Shown here: positions 17,426 to 24,631 of the stretch, in pieces
Numbering within the stretch: the first letter of the stretch is position 1
How the letters are laid out: each line of letters begins with the position of its first letter
From: Methylobacter sp.
GTDB lineage: Bacteria > Pseudomonadota > Gammaproteobacteria > Methylococcales > Methylomonadaceae
Length of the DNA: 64,000 bases
Assembly: GCA_030699385.1 (NCBI GenBank)
Contig: JAUYMY010000083.1
Coordinates: 1-64,000, forward strand
Reading direction: 5' to 3'
The notes under the pieces: model-generated
The model's input: only the letters and a program-made list of their open reading frames with translations
Database searches by the model: none
Told to the model about the DNA's origin: nothing
Position numbers and translations under genes: made by a program

Positions 17426-18622
17426 ATGGCCCATCCTGAAATTTATTTAAAAAAGAACGAAGACAAACGTCTGCGCAAAGGCCATTTATGGGTGTTCAGC
17501 AACGAAGTCGATACCAAACGCTCGCCGCTGGAACAATTTAACGCAGGCGACTTGGTGCAGGTCAAAAGCGATGACGGCAAAGTCATGGGCACCGCTTACG
17601 TTAACCCGCAAGCGCTGATTTGCGCCCGTTTATTATCCAGAAAAGCCAATTTAAAATGCGGCGCCAATTTTTTTAAAGAGCGTTTAACGACCGCACTGAT
17701 ACTACGCGAAAAGCTGTTCGACCAACCTTATTACAGGCTTGTTTTCGGTGAAAGCGACGGCTTGCCCGGCTTGGTCATCGACCGTTTCGGCGCGGTGTTG
17801 TCGGTGCAAATCACTACCGCCGGTATCGAGCAACGCAAAGAAGCCTTATTTAGCGCGCTGATTGAATTGCTCAACCCGGAAGCCATCATCCTGAAAAACG
17901 ACAACAGCCAGCGCACACAAGAAGGCTTAAGTCTGGAATCGGAACTCGCCTATGGTAAGTTGCCCGAACCGCTGATCATCGAAGAAAACGGCGCCAAATT
18001 TAAAATCGACATTCTGGGCGGACAAAAAACCGGCTGGTTTTACGATCACCGCAGCAGCCGTGCGCAATTGGCAGGCATGGCTAAAAACCAGCGAGTACTG
18101 GATTTATTTTCCTACACCGGTGCCTGGGGCATTCCGGCCGCATTGGCGGGAGCTGCCGAAGTCACCTGCGTCGATGCCTCGGAAAGCGCGCTGGCATTGG
18201 CCGCAGAAAATGCAGAGTTGAATCGGGTGCAGGATAAAATGCACTTTGTGCGTAGCGATGTGTTTGAATTTTTAAAACAGGCGCGGCTGGACAACCAGCT
18301 TTATGACATTATCGTGCTCGACCCGCCCGCCTTGGTTAAACGCAAAAAAGATTTCAAACAAGGCTACGAAGCCTATCGGCGCTTGAATCATCTGGCCTTG
18401 CAAGTGCTGTCCAAAAACGGCATTTTGGTGTCGGCATCGTGCTCGCATCACCTGAGCCGCGAAAACCTGCATGAGATTTTGCGCTCCTCAGGACGGCATA
18501 TCGACCGCCATTTGGTCTTTTTTGCCGCAGGCGGCCAAGGCCCCGACCATCCAATCGACCCGGCCGCGCCTGAGACCGAATATCTGAAAACTTTTTTTTG
18601 TGCTGTGTCTTCAAGCTTGTAA
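17426..18622 (+). CDS. rlmI: Class I SAM-dependent rRNA methyltransferase, RlmI family
   Basis: RlmI-like 23S rRNA cytosine-5 methyltransferase, 398 aa. An N-terminal PUA domain (about 1-75, KNEDKRLRKGHLWVFSNEV) is followed by the EEHEH-type middle domain and a Rossmann methyltransferase with GWFYDHRSSRAQL, VLDLFSYTGAWGIPAAL for SAM binding, and IIVLDPPALVKRKKDF with the DPP catalytic motif. The catalytic cysteine lies in VSASCSHHLS. Length is normal. It stands alone, between MITE copy 2 and two small genes of unknown role. Related rRNA methyltransferases differ in target, so C1962 specificity is inferred from family membership. Confidence 0.9.
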   Translation: MAHPEIYLKKNEDKRLRKGHLWVFSNEVDTKRSPLEQFNAGDLVQVKSDDGKVMGTAYVNPQALICARLLSRKANLKCGANFFKERLTTALILREKLFDQPYYRLVFGESDGLPGLVIDRFGAVLSVQITTAGIEQRKEALFSALIELLNPEAIILKNDNSQRTQEGLSLESELAYGKLPEPLIIEENGAKFKIDILGGQKTGWFYDHRSSRAQLAGMAKNQRVLDLFSYTGAWGIPAALAGAAEVTCVDASESALALAAENAELNRVQDKMHFVRSDVFEFLKQARLDNQLYDIIVLDPPALVKRKKDFKQGYEAYRRLNHLALQVLSKNGILVSASCSHHLSRENLHEILRSSGRHIDRHLVFFAAGGQGPDHPIDPAAPETEYLKTFFCAVSSSL

Positions 18623-18639
18623 AATGTGAGGCCTTTTTT

Positions 18640-18828
18640 ATGCTCAATGGAAAAGACAAGGAACCTTGTGTGCTTTGCGGCCAGCCGGTGGAAATCACCG
18701 GGTTTTCACTGACCACAAGCAACGGCGTACAAAAATTTTGCTGTGCCGGGTGCCTAAGCATTTACCAATTACTGAATGAGGCTGATACAAAACCGACAAT
18801 AACCCCCCTGCTAACTAAAAAAAAATGA
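18640..18828 (+). CDS. Small metal-binding protein, CcoI/FixI-type N-terminal domain alone
   Basis: 62 aa with CVLCGQPV (CxxC) and KFCCAGCLSIYQLL, matching the cysteine module found at the N terminus of CcoI/FixI copper-exporting P-type ATPases. Here it stands alone, without ATPase or membrane segments. Four or five cysteines suggest bound zinc or copper. The start at ATG 18640 is chosen because an earlier in-frame ATG overlaps rlmI. It lies 13 bp before an unidentified membrane protein that also starts with a CxxC pair, so the two probably form one unit. Role unknown; metal handling is an inference. Confidence 0.75.
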   Translation: MLNGKDKEPCVLCGQPVEITGFSLTTSNGVQKFCCAGCLSIYQLLNEADTKPTITPLLTKKK

Positions 18829-18841
18829 GGATATAACAATA

Positions 18842-19369
18842 ATGAAAGCTTGCGAAAACTGTTCCGGCCGCGTTGAAATCGGCAAAAACCACAAACAAAT
18901 TCCCGTATGGCAAAGAGGCATCGGTATGGTGTTGATTTACCTGCCTTTGCTGACTTTCCCTTTTGTCATTGCCAGCGCCTATTTGACTTACTACCACTTG
19001 CGCATGGTCGGCGGCAAAAACATCAAAACCTGGGGCGATTTCATTCCTGACCGCGCCAGTCATCGTTATGATCTGAAAAGCCAAATCACCATGGAGCGCT
19101 CGTTTAGCGCCAGTTTTGCGCAATCCAAACTGTTCTGGATTTTAAACTGCACCTGGTACTGCCCTTACAGCGTCGCGCTGTTTGAATGGCATGCTTATAT
19201 GGTCAAGATTGTCGAAAACTGGTGGTGTCCGTTCACCCACGAGAAAAAAGAAGGCTACAGCAACGCCACCATTGATAAATCATTTTGGCATTTATATCCT
19301 GAAGATATTGCCAAACTGGAAGCGGAAGACCGCGACAATCCGATTTGGAATGAAGATTTAGATAAATGA
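18842..19369 (+). CDS. Membrane protein of unknown function with N-terminal CxxC and C-terminal Trp/Cys/His-rich region
   Basis: 175 aa, no family recognised. The N terminus MKACENCSGRVE carries one CxxC pair; two hydrophobic segments follow (about 24-48), with a charged loop after them. A second weakly hydrophobic stretch (about 98-125) is rich in Cys, Trp, Tyr and His (CTWYCPYSVALFEWHAYM, then WWCPFTHEK). The C terminus is acidic. A clear start ATG lies 13 bp after the small metal-binding gene, with GAGGA upstream, so the pair is probably an operon. The many potential metal ligands make a role in metal handling possible, but this is speculation. Confidence 0.7.
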   Translation: MKACENCSGRVEIGKNHKQIPVWQRGIGMVLIYLPLLTFPFVIASAYLTYYHLRMVGGKNIKTWGDFIPDRASHRYDLKSQITMERSFSASFAQSKLFWILNCTWYCPYSVALFEWHAYMVKIVENWWCPFTHEKKEGYSNATIDKSFWHLYPEDIAKLEAEDRDNPIWNEDLDK

Positions 19370-19385
19370 TTTAGATAAAAGGCGG

Positions 19386-19420
19386 AAGGCGAAAAGTCCC
19401 TCTTGAACCTTTCGCCTTTC
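19386..19420 (+). terminator. Weak hairpin before dusB
   Basis: AAGGCGAAAAG and CTTTCGCCTTT form a stem of about nine pairs with a 15-base loop, 3' to the 175-aa membrane protein gene. It is followed by a mixed C/T stretch, not a clean T run. A terminator is possible but unproven. Confidence 0.35.
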
Positions 19421-19436
19421 ACCTTTAGCCTCACCC

Positions 19437-20399
19437 ATGCACATCGGTTCCTATCAACTCAAAAACCAACTGATTCTCGCGCCGATGGCCGGTATCAGTG
19501 ACCGCCCGTTCAGGGAATTGTGCATACAATTCGGCGCGGGATTGGCCGTATCCGAAATGGTCGCGTCTAATCCGGCCTTGCGCCAACATAAAACAACACG
19601 GCTAAAAATGGATCACGGCAATGAAACCGGCATCCGTTCCGTACAAATTCTGGGCACCGATCCTCAATTAATGGCTGAGGCGGCGCTATTTAACGCGCAA
19701 CGCGGCGCGCAAATTATCGACATTAATATGGGTTGTCCGGCCAAAAAAGTCTGTTCGGTCGCCGCAGGTTCGGCGCTGATGCGCGATGAAGCGCTGGTCA
19801 AACGCATCCTTGATGCGGTAGTCAATGCGGTCGACATTCCGGTAACGTTAAAAATCCGCACCGGCTGGGATTTGCACAATCGCAACGCCGTTGCCATCGC
19901 AAAAATAGCCGAACAAGCGGGCATCGCCGCCTTAACCGTTCATGGCCGCACCCGTGCCTGTAAATTTGAAGGCAGCGCCGAACATGACACGGTTAAACAG
20001 GTCAAACAAACCGTCGCTATGCCGGTCATTGCCAACGGCGATATTACCAGCCCGGAGCAAGCGCAATGGATACTGACCTCAACCGGTGCCGATGCCATCA
20101 TGGTAGGTCGTGGCGCCCAGGGCAACCCGTGGCTGTTTAGCCAAATCAATCATTTTATCCAGCATGGAAAACATCTTGAAAAACCAACAGTTAGCGAAAT
20201 ATACGACCTACTCATGATTCATTTGGACAAACTATATAGTTTCTATGGCAGCGCAAGCGGTGTTAAAATAGCGCGGAAACATATCGCTTGGTATCTCAAC
20301 CATGTTGCGTCCATCACTCGGGACAGCCAAAGCAACATCAATCAGGCTCAATGTCCAAGCCAACAAATAGCGCTGATTAATTCGGCATTTAATCTTTAA
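19437..20399 (+). CDS. dusB: tRNA-dihydrouridine synthase B
   Basis: FMN-dependent Dus enzyme, 320 aa, reduces specific uridines in the tRNA D loop. Motifs: LAPMAGISDRPFRELC near the start (flavin site), INMGCPAKKVCSVAAGSALM with the catalytic cysteine in NMGCPAKKV, LKIRTGWD, TVHGRTRACKFEG and ANGDITSPEQA. Placement directly before fis is the classical gammaproteobacterial dusB-fis operon, with only 21 bp between. In E. coli the pair shares a promoter that is growth-phase controlled and Fis-repressed; no Fis sites could be identified here by eye. Confidence 0.97.
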   Translation: MHIGSYQLKNQLILAPMAGISDRPFRELCIQFGAGLAVSEMVASNPALRQHKTTRLKMDHGNETGIRSVQILGTDPQLMAEAALFNAQRGAQIIDINMGCPAKKVCSVAAGSALMRDEALVKRILDAVVNAVDIPVTLKIRTGWDLHNRNAVAIAKIAEQAGIAALTVHGRTRACKFEGSAEHDTVKQVKQTVAMPVIANGDITSPEQAQWILTSTGADAIMVGRGAQGNPWLFSQINHFIQHGKHLEKPTVSEIYDLLMIHLDKLYSFYGSASGVKIARKHIAWYLNHVASITRDSQSNINQAQCPSQQIALINSAFNL

Positions 20400-20420
20400 C
20401 CACCGACAGTGCTGCATCCT

Positions 20421-20705
20421 ATGAACGCATCCCAAAAAAGCGCTGAAATCATCAGCATAGACAGTAAAAAAAACGCTGTTATTCCTTTAGCCGCGCATGT
20501 TAAACAAACCGTCGAGCAATATTTTTTGCATTTGAACGGCCATGATGCGGTGGATTTACATGCCATGGTGATTGGCGAAGTGGAAAAACCCTTGTTGCAG
20601 GCCACCCTGGAACATGCCGGTTACAACCAAACCAAAGCGGCCAAAACATTAGGCCTAAGCCGCAGCACCCTGCGTAAAAAACTGGAACAATACGGCCTGT
20701 CATAA
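20421..20705 (+). CDS. fis: DNA-binding protein Fis
   Basis: Fis, 94 aa, nucleoid-associated regulator that bends DNA and activates growth genes. The C-terminal HTH ([30 protein letters not shown]) is intact and the family length (about 98 aa) fits. ATG 20421 is preferred; a GTG at 20409 is also in frame. It lies immediately after dusB, as in most Gammaproteobacteria, and shares its orientation with purH, which begins 47 bp later. Confidence 0.96.
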   Translation: MNASQKSAEIISIDSKKNAVIPLAAHVKQTVEQYFLHLNGHDAVDLHAMVIGEVEKPLLQATLEHAGYNQTKAAKTLGLSRSTLRKKLEQYGLS

Positions 20706-20752
20706 CAAGGCCGATTCTAATTCTCCCCACGTCTGTCATTGAAGAGATCTGC

Positions 20753-22312
20753 ATGAACAAAAAAATTACCCGGGCGCTGGTCAGCGTATCCGACAAATCC
20801 GGTATTGTGGATTTTTGCCGCGAACTGAACCAACTAGGCATAGAAATCCTATCCACCGGCGGTACAGCCAAAACGCTGGCCGAACACAACATCCCGGCGA
20901 CTGAAGTGTCCGATTACACCGGTTTTCCGGAAATGATGGATGGCCGCGTTAAAACCTTGCACCCCAAAGTTCACGGCGGCATCTTGGCGCGGCGCGGCAT
21001 CGATGACGCAGTGATGGCGGCAAACGGCATTAACGCGATTGATATGGTCGTGGTCAACTTGTATCCGTTTGAGCAAACCATCGCCAAACCCGATTGCGAC
21101 TTTGACACCGCAATTGAAAATATCGACATCGGCGGCCCGACCATGATACGCGCCGCCGCCAAAAACCATGCCGATGTCGCCATCGTCGTCGATCCGGCCG
21201 ATTACGCCGCGATTATCGCCGAACTGAAAGCGCATGACAGCGGCCTTGCCCAGCAAACCCGTTTCAATCTGGCACTAAAAAGCTTTGAACATACCGCACG
21301 TTACGACACCGCCATTGCAACCTATCTGGGCAATCTCAGTCACGTACAATTTCCCGACACACTGAACCTGCAGTTTTATCACCAACAAAGCATGAGATAC
21401 GGCGAAAACCCGCATCAAAACGCGGCGTTTTACCGCGAAAAATCACCGGTCAACGGCACCATTGCCGCCGCCCGACAACTGCAAGGCAAGGAATTGTCCT
21501 ACAACAATATTGCCGATGCCGACGCCGCGCTGGAATGCGTCAAATCGTTTAGCGGGCAACCCACCTGTGTCATCGTCAAACACGCTAATCCTTGCGGCGT
21601 GGCGCAAGCCGACAACCTGCTTGGCGCTTACGACAAAGCTTACGCCACCGACCCGACTTCGGCCTTCGGCGGCATCATCGCTTTTAACCGCGAATTGGAC
21701 GAAGCAACCGCCGCCGAAATCGTCAAACGCCAATTTGTCGAAGTAATTATTGCGCCGACCATCAGCGCCGCCGCACAAACCGTGTTGGCCGAAAAACAAA
21801 ATATCCGCGTGCTGGAATGTGGTAACTGGAGCAGCGATAACCAGCCATCACTCGACTTCAAACGCGTTGCCGGCGGCTTACTGGTTCAGGACAAAGACCT
21901 TGGCGAAATCAGCGCCGCCGATTTGACCATCGTCAGCCAACGCAAACCCACCGAACAGGAACTCGCGGATTTGCTGTTTGCCTGGAAAGTCGGCAAATTC
22001 GTCAAATCCAACGCGATTGTCTACTGCAAAAACGGCCAAACGATTGGCGTTGGCGCTGGGCAAATGAGCCGAGTTTATTCCGCTAAAATCGCCGGTATCA
22101 AAGCCGCCGATGCAGGCTTGGATGTGCCGGGTTCAGCCATGGCATCAGACGCCTTTTTCCCGTTCCGGGACGGCATCGATTCCGCGGCCGAAGCGGGCAT
22201 CACCGCCGTCATACAGCCCGGCGGCTCAATGCGCGATAACGAAGTGATTGCCGCTGCCGATGAACATAATATCGCCATGGTCTTTACCGGAATGCGTCAT
22301 TTCCGGCATTAA
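20753..22312 (+). CDS. purH: Bifunctional AICAR formyltransferase/IMP cyclohydrolase
   Basis: PurH, 519 aa, catalyses the last two steps of IMP synthesis. The N-terminal cyclohydrolase domain (about 1-200) has [25 protein letters not shown] and [19 protein letters not shown]; the C-terminal formyltransferase domain has [25 protein letters not shown] with the catalytic Lys-His, and [22 protein letters not shown]. It ends GMRHFRH as usual. The order purH-purD is conserved in the group, although here a 235-bp gap containing MITE copy 5 divides them. Start ATG 20753 has GAAGAGAT upstream. Confidence 0.98.
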   Translation: MNKKITRALVSVSDKSGIVDFCRELNQLGIEILSTGGTAKTLAEHNIPATEVSDYTGFPEMMDGRVKTLHPKVHGGILARRGIDDAVMAANGINAIDMVVVNLYPFEQTIAKPDCDFDTAIENIDIGGPTMIRAAAKNHADVAIVVDPADYAAIIAELKAHDSGLAQQTRFNLALKSFEHTARYDTAIATYLGNLSHVQFPDTLNLQFYHQQSMRYGENPHQNAAFYREKSPVNGTIAAARQLQGKELSYNNIADADAALECVKSFSGQPTCVIVKHANPCGVAQADNLLGAYDKAYATDPTSAFGGIIAFNRELDEATAAEIVKRQFVEVIIAPTISAAAQTVLAEKQNIRVLECGNWSSDNQPSLDFKRVAGGLLVQDKDLGEISAADLTIVSQRKPTEQELADLLFAWKVGKFVKSNAIVYCKNGQTIGVGAGQMSRVYSAKIAGIKAADAGLDVPGSAMASDAFFPFRDGIDSAAEAGITAVIQPGGSMRDNEVIAAADEHNIAMVFTGMRHFRH

Positions 22313-22500
22313 AGAATAGCGTCCACGAAAGGCACGCTTAACACGAAAAAATTTGTCACTAGGTAAGCCTGTTTCTTTATAACATTTACATTGGAGTCCA
22401 ATAGCTTTAGCTATTGGACTCCAAACTTGTTTGTTAAGAAACTTTTGAATGGCTACTTAGCTCTCTTTTCGTGCCTTTCGTGTTTTTCGTGGACAATAAA
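22313..22500 (+). mobile_element. MITE-like repeat, copy 5, with a nested palindrome
   Basis: Starts right after the purH stop with GTCCACGAAAGGCACG and ends with CGTGCCTTTCGTGTTTTTCGTGGACAA, the inner arms of the family. The outer arms seen in copies 2-4 are not recognisable. A second palindrome is embedded near the middle and described separately. Confidence 0.7.
22371..22442. repeat. Nested perfect palindrome inside MITE copy 5
   Basis: Inner arms TTGGAGTCCAATAGC (22391-22405) and GCTATTGGACTCCAA (22410-22424) pair perfectly around the 4-base loop TTTA. Outer arms GTTTCTTTATAACA (22371-22384) and TGTTAAGAAAC (22432-22442) pair imperfectly. It looks like a different small palindromic element inserted into the first. 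It could fold strongly in RNA and reduce read-through from purH to purD. Confidence 0.75.
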
Positions 22501-22547
22501 ATTGCCCTTCATGCCCCTTGCGGGTACTACAAAACACGAGAACCCTC

Positions 22548-23825
22548 ATGAAAATCCTCATCGTCGGCAGCGGCGGCCGTGAACACGCCCTCGCCTGGAA
22601 AGCCCAACAATCAAGCAAAGTCGAAAAAGTCTTCGTTGCGCCCGGCAATGCCGGTACTGCGCTGGAACCGGCTGTTGAAAATGTCGCCATTGCGGTCAAC
22701 GATATTGACGCGTTGCTGGCCTTCGCCCAAACAGAAGCCATTGATTTAACCATCATCGGCCCTGAAGTGCCGCTAGTTTTAGGTATCGTCGACCGCTTTC
22801 AAGCCGCCGGTTTGAAATGCTTCGGCCCCAGCGCCCAAGCCGCGCAACTCGAAGGCTCGAAGACGTTTTGCAAAGACTTCATGATCCGCCACCACATCCC
22901 AACCGCCGCATTCCAATCCTTCACCGACAAACAGCAAGCCATTGCCTACATCGAGCAACAAGGCGCGCCAATTGTGGTTAAAGCCGACGGTTTGGCCGCA
23001 GGCAAAGGCGTCATCGTCGCGCAAACCGAAGCCGAAGCCATCGCCGCCGTTGAAGACATGTTATCCGGCAACGTGTTTGGCGAAGCCGGTAACCGCGTAG
23101 TCATCGAAGAATTTTTGACCGGCGAAGAAGCCAGTTTTATCGTCATCGCCGACGGCAAACACGCCTTGCCGATGGCCACCTCGCAAGACCACAAAGCCCG
23201 CGACAACGGCGACCAAGGCCCTAACACCGGCGGCATGGGCGCTTATTCCCCCGCCCCTGTGGTCACAGCAGAAATACACGACAAAGTCATGCGCGATGTC
23301 ATCAATCCGACCTTAAAAGGCATGGCGGCAGACGGCCTGCCGTACACCGGTTTTCTCTATGCCGGTTTAATGATCAGCGCCGACGGCAGCATTAAAGTAT
23401 TGGAATACAACTGCCGTTTTGGTGACCCTGAAACCCAGCCCATTATGATGCGTTTAAAAAGCGACCTAGTGGAACTGATAGAAGCCGCACTGGCGGGGAA
23501 TCTCGATCTGACCACCAGCGACTGGGACGAACGCGCCGCCTTAGGCGTGGTTTTAGCGGCGGGCGGTTATCCCGATGCTTCCGAAAGCGGCGCAGTCATT
23601 TCCGGCTTGCCGAATAAGGAAGACGAAGACAGCAAAGTATTTCATGCCGCCACTAAGCAAATCGGCAATGATGTGCTGACCGCAGGCGGCCGGGTGTTAT
23701 GCGCCTGCGCTTTAGGTCATGATATTAAAGAAGCCCAAAGCAAAGCCTATGCGCTGGCTAACCGCATCCATTGGGATAAGGTTTATTACCGTACTGATAT
23801 TGGTTTTAAGGCGATAAAACAGTAA
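22548..23825 (+). CDS. purD: Phosphoribosylamine-glycine ligase
   Basis: PurD (GARS), 425 aa, joins glycine to phosphoribosylamine in purine synthesis. Start MKILIVGSGGREHALAWK at ATG 22548 is the family N terminus; an in-frame TTG 30 bases earlier is unlikely. The ATP-grasp motifs are visible: PIVVKADGLAAGKGVIVA, VVIEEFLTGEEASFIVIADG, DNGDQGPNTGGMGAYSPAP and LEYNCRFGDPETQPIM. The length is normal. With MITE copy 5 upstream, it may rely on its own promoter or on read-through from purH. Confidence 0.98.
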   Translation: MKILIVGSGGREHALAWKAQQSSKVEKVFVAPGNAGTALEPAVENVAIAVNDIDALLAFAQTEAIDLTIIGPEVPLVLGIVDRFQAAGLKCFGPSAQAAQLEGSKTFCKDFMIRHHIPTAAFQSFTDKQQAIAYIEQQGAPIVVKADGLAAGKGVIVAQTEAEAIAAVEDMLSGNVFGEAGNRVVIEEFLTGEEASFIVIADGKHALPMATSQDHKARDNGDQGPNTGGMGAYSPAPVVTAEIHDKVMRDVINPTLKGMAADGLPYTGFLYAGLMISADGSIKVLEYNCRFGDPETQPIMMRLKSDLVELIEAALAGNLDLTTSDWDERAALGVVLAAGGYPDASESGAVISGLPNKEDEDSKVFHAATKQIGNDVLTAGGRVLCACALGHDIKEAQSKAYALANRIHWDKVYYRTDIGFKAIKQ

Positions 23826-23847
23826 ATGAGCCAAGTGGTGTGGGCAG

Positions 23848-23908
23848 GCGGTTTTCCCTTTGTACTCTTTTGGGTACACCGTTTAGCATCGCGGCATTGT
23901 TACGCATG
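23848..23908 (+). repeat. Direct repeat A flanking the hicAB cassette
   Basis: Shares an uninterrupted core TGGGTACACCGTTTAGCATCG and about 80% identity over about 60 bp with the copy at 24452-24510, in the same orientation. The two copies bracket the HicB gene and the broken hicA. Confidence 0.75.
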
Positions 23909-23962
23909 TACCCTAAGGCATAAACCACCACGACTACAGTAAACATTAAAAGGTAGAAATTT

Positions 23963-24166
23963 ATGAAACTACAAGTGATGGTACACCCTGCCGAAGAAGG
24001 CGGATTTTGGGCAGAAATTCCCGCTTTTGCAGGTTGCGTGTCCGAAGGCGAAACATTAGAAGAAACCCTGTTAAATATCAAAGAAGCCGCCGAAGGTTGG
24101 TTAGAAGTGGCAGCCCTGCGCATAACAAATGAAACTCAAGCCCAAATTGCCGAAATCGAATTATGA
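23963..24166 (+). CDS. hicB: HicB-type antitoxin
   Basis: 67 aa with the HicB partial RNase-H-like fold: MKLQVMVHPAEEGGFWAEIP, then FAGCVSEGETLEETLLNIKEAAEGWLE. HicB binds and blocks the HicA mRNA interferase; longer HicB proteins add a DNA-binding domain that this short form lacks. Its stop overlaps the hicA start (ATGA). Order antitoxin-toxin is one of the known arrangements. Since the toxin gene beside it carries a stop codon, this antitoxin may have no active partner here. The cassette is flanked by direct repeats, suggesting arrival as a unit. Confidence 0.85.
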   Translation: MKLQVMVHPAEEGGFWAEIPAFAGCVSEGETLEETLLNIKEAAEGWLEVAALRITNETQAQIAEIEL

Positions 24167-24369
24167 AAGCCATTTCAGGGAAAGCCTTCTGTAGACTGCT
24201 CCATTTACAGGGTTGGCAACTGTAACGTATTCGCGGCAGTCATCATATCTATACACGCCCTGATAAAACAGAAATACTGACCGTTCCCGTCCACGCAAAC
24301 CAAGATTTAAAAATTGGCACATTAAGCAAGTTGCTTAAAGATGCCGGTTTAACAGAGCAAAATTTATAA
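24163..24369 (+). pseudogene. hicA: hicA toxin gene with in-frame stop codon
   Basis: The 68-codon frame reads like a complete HicA, with MKAISGKAFCRLLHLQGWQL, then a TAA at 24223-24225, then RIRGSHHIYTRPDKTEILTV and a normal end DAGLTEQNL. The family catalytic histidine lies in GSHHIY, after the stop, so no active toxin can be made without read-through. Everything else is intact, so the change looks recent. A sequencing error cannot be excluded. Confidence 0.85.
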
Positions 24370-24631
24370 GGGCATTATGCCCCATAGGTACTGGTGTAGT
24401 GTAACCACTACAAAGCTTTACGGACTTATTCAGACAGTCAGAGTTGGACACGCGGTTTTGCCTTTATACCCTTGGGTACACCGTTTAGCATCGTGAAATT
24501 GTTACGTGTGGGGGCAGCTTGCCGCCTTTGCCTTGAACCGGACTAAACTATGCCTTCGATGTGCTTAGGCCAAATGCCTAAGTTTTCGCCCCGCTTTAAA
24601 GTGGGAAATTCATTTTCGCAAGGAGAATTGT
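24370..24631. other. Intergenic stretch before the AsmA gene
   Basis: 262 bp. It holds direct repeat B (24452-24510) and otherwise no recognisable gene or clear promoter; GCAAGGAGAATTG near 24618-24630 is the ribosome site of the AsmA gene. Confidence 0.6.
24452..24510 (+). repeat. Direct repeat B flanking the hicAB cassette
   Basis: Second copy of the repeat at 23848-23908, with the same core TGGGTACACCGTTTAGCATCG, 604 bp apart start to start. Confidence 0.75.

Noticed and set aside
19386-19420. Strong transcription terminator before dusB
   Set aside because: The stem has a long loop and no proper T run, so it is listed only as a weak hairpin.
24223-24225. Programmed read-through of the TAA in hicA
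   Set aside because: TAA is the stop least prone to read-through and no downstream stimulatory structure is evident; a nonsense mutation is simpler.
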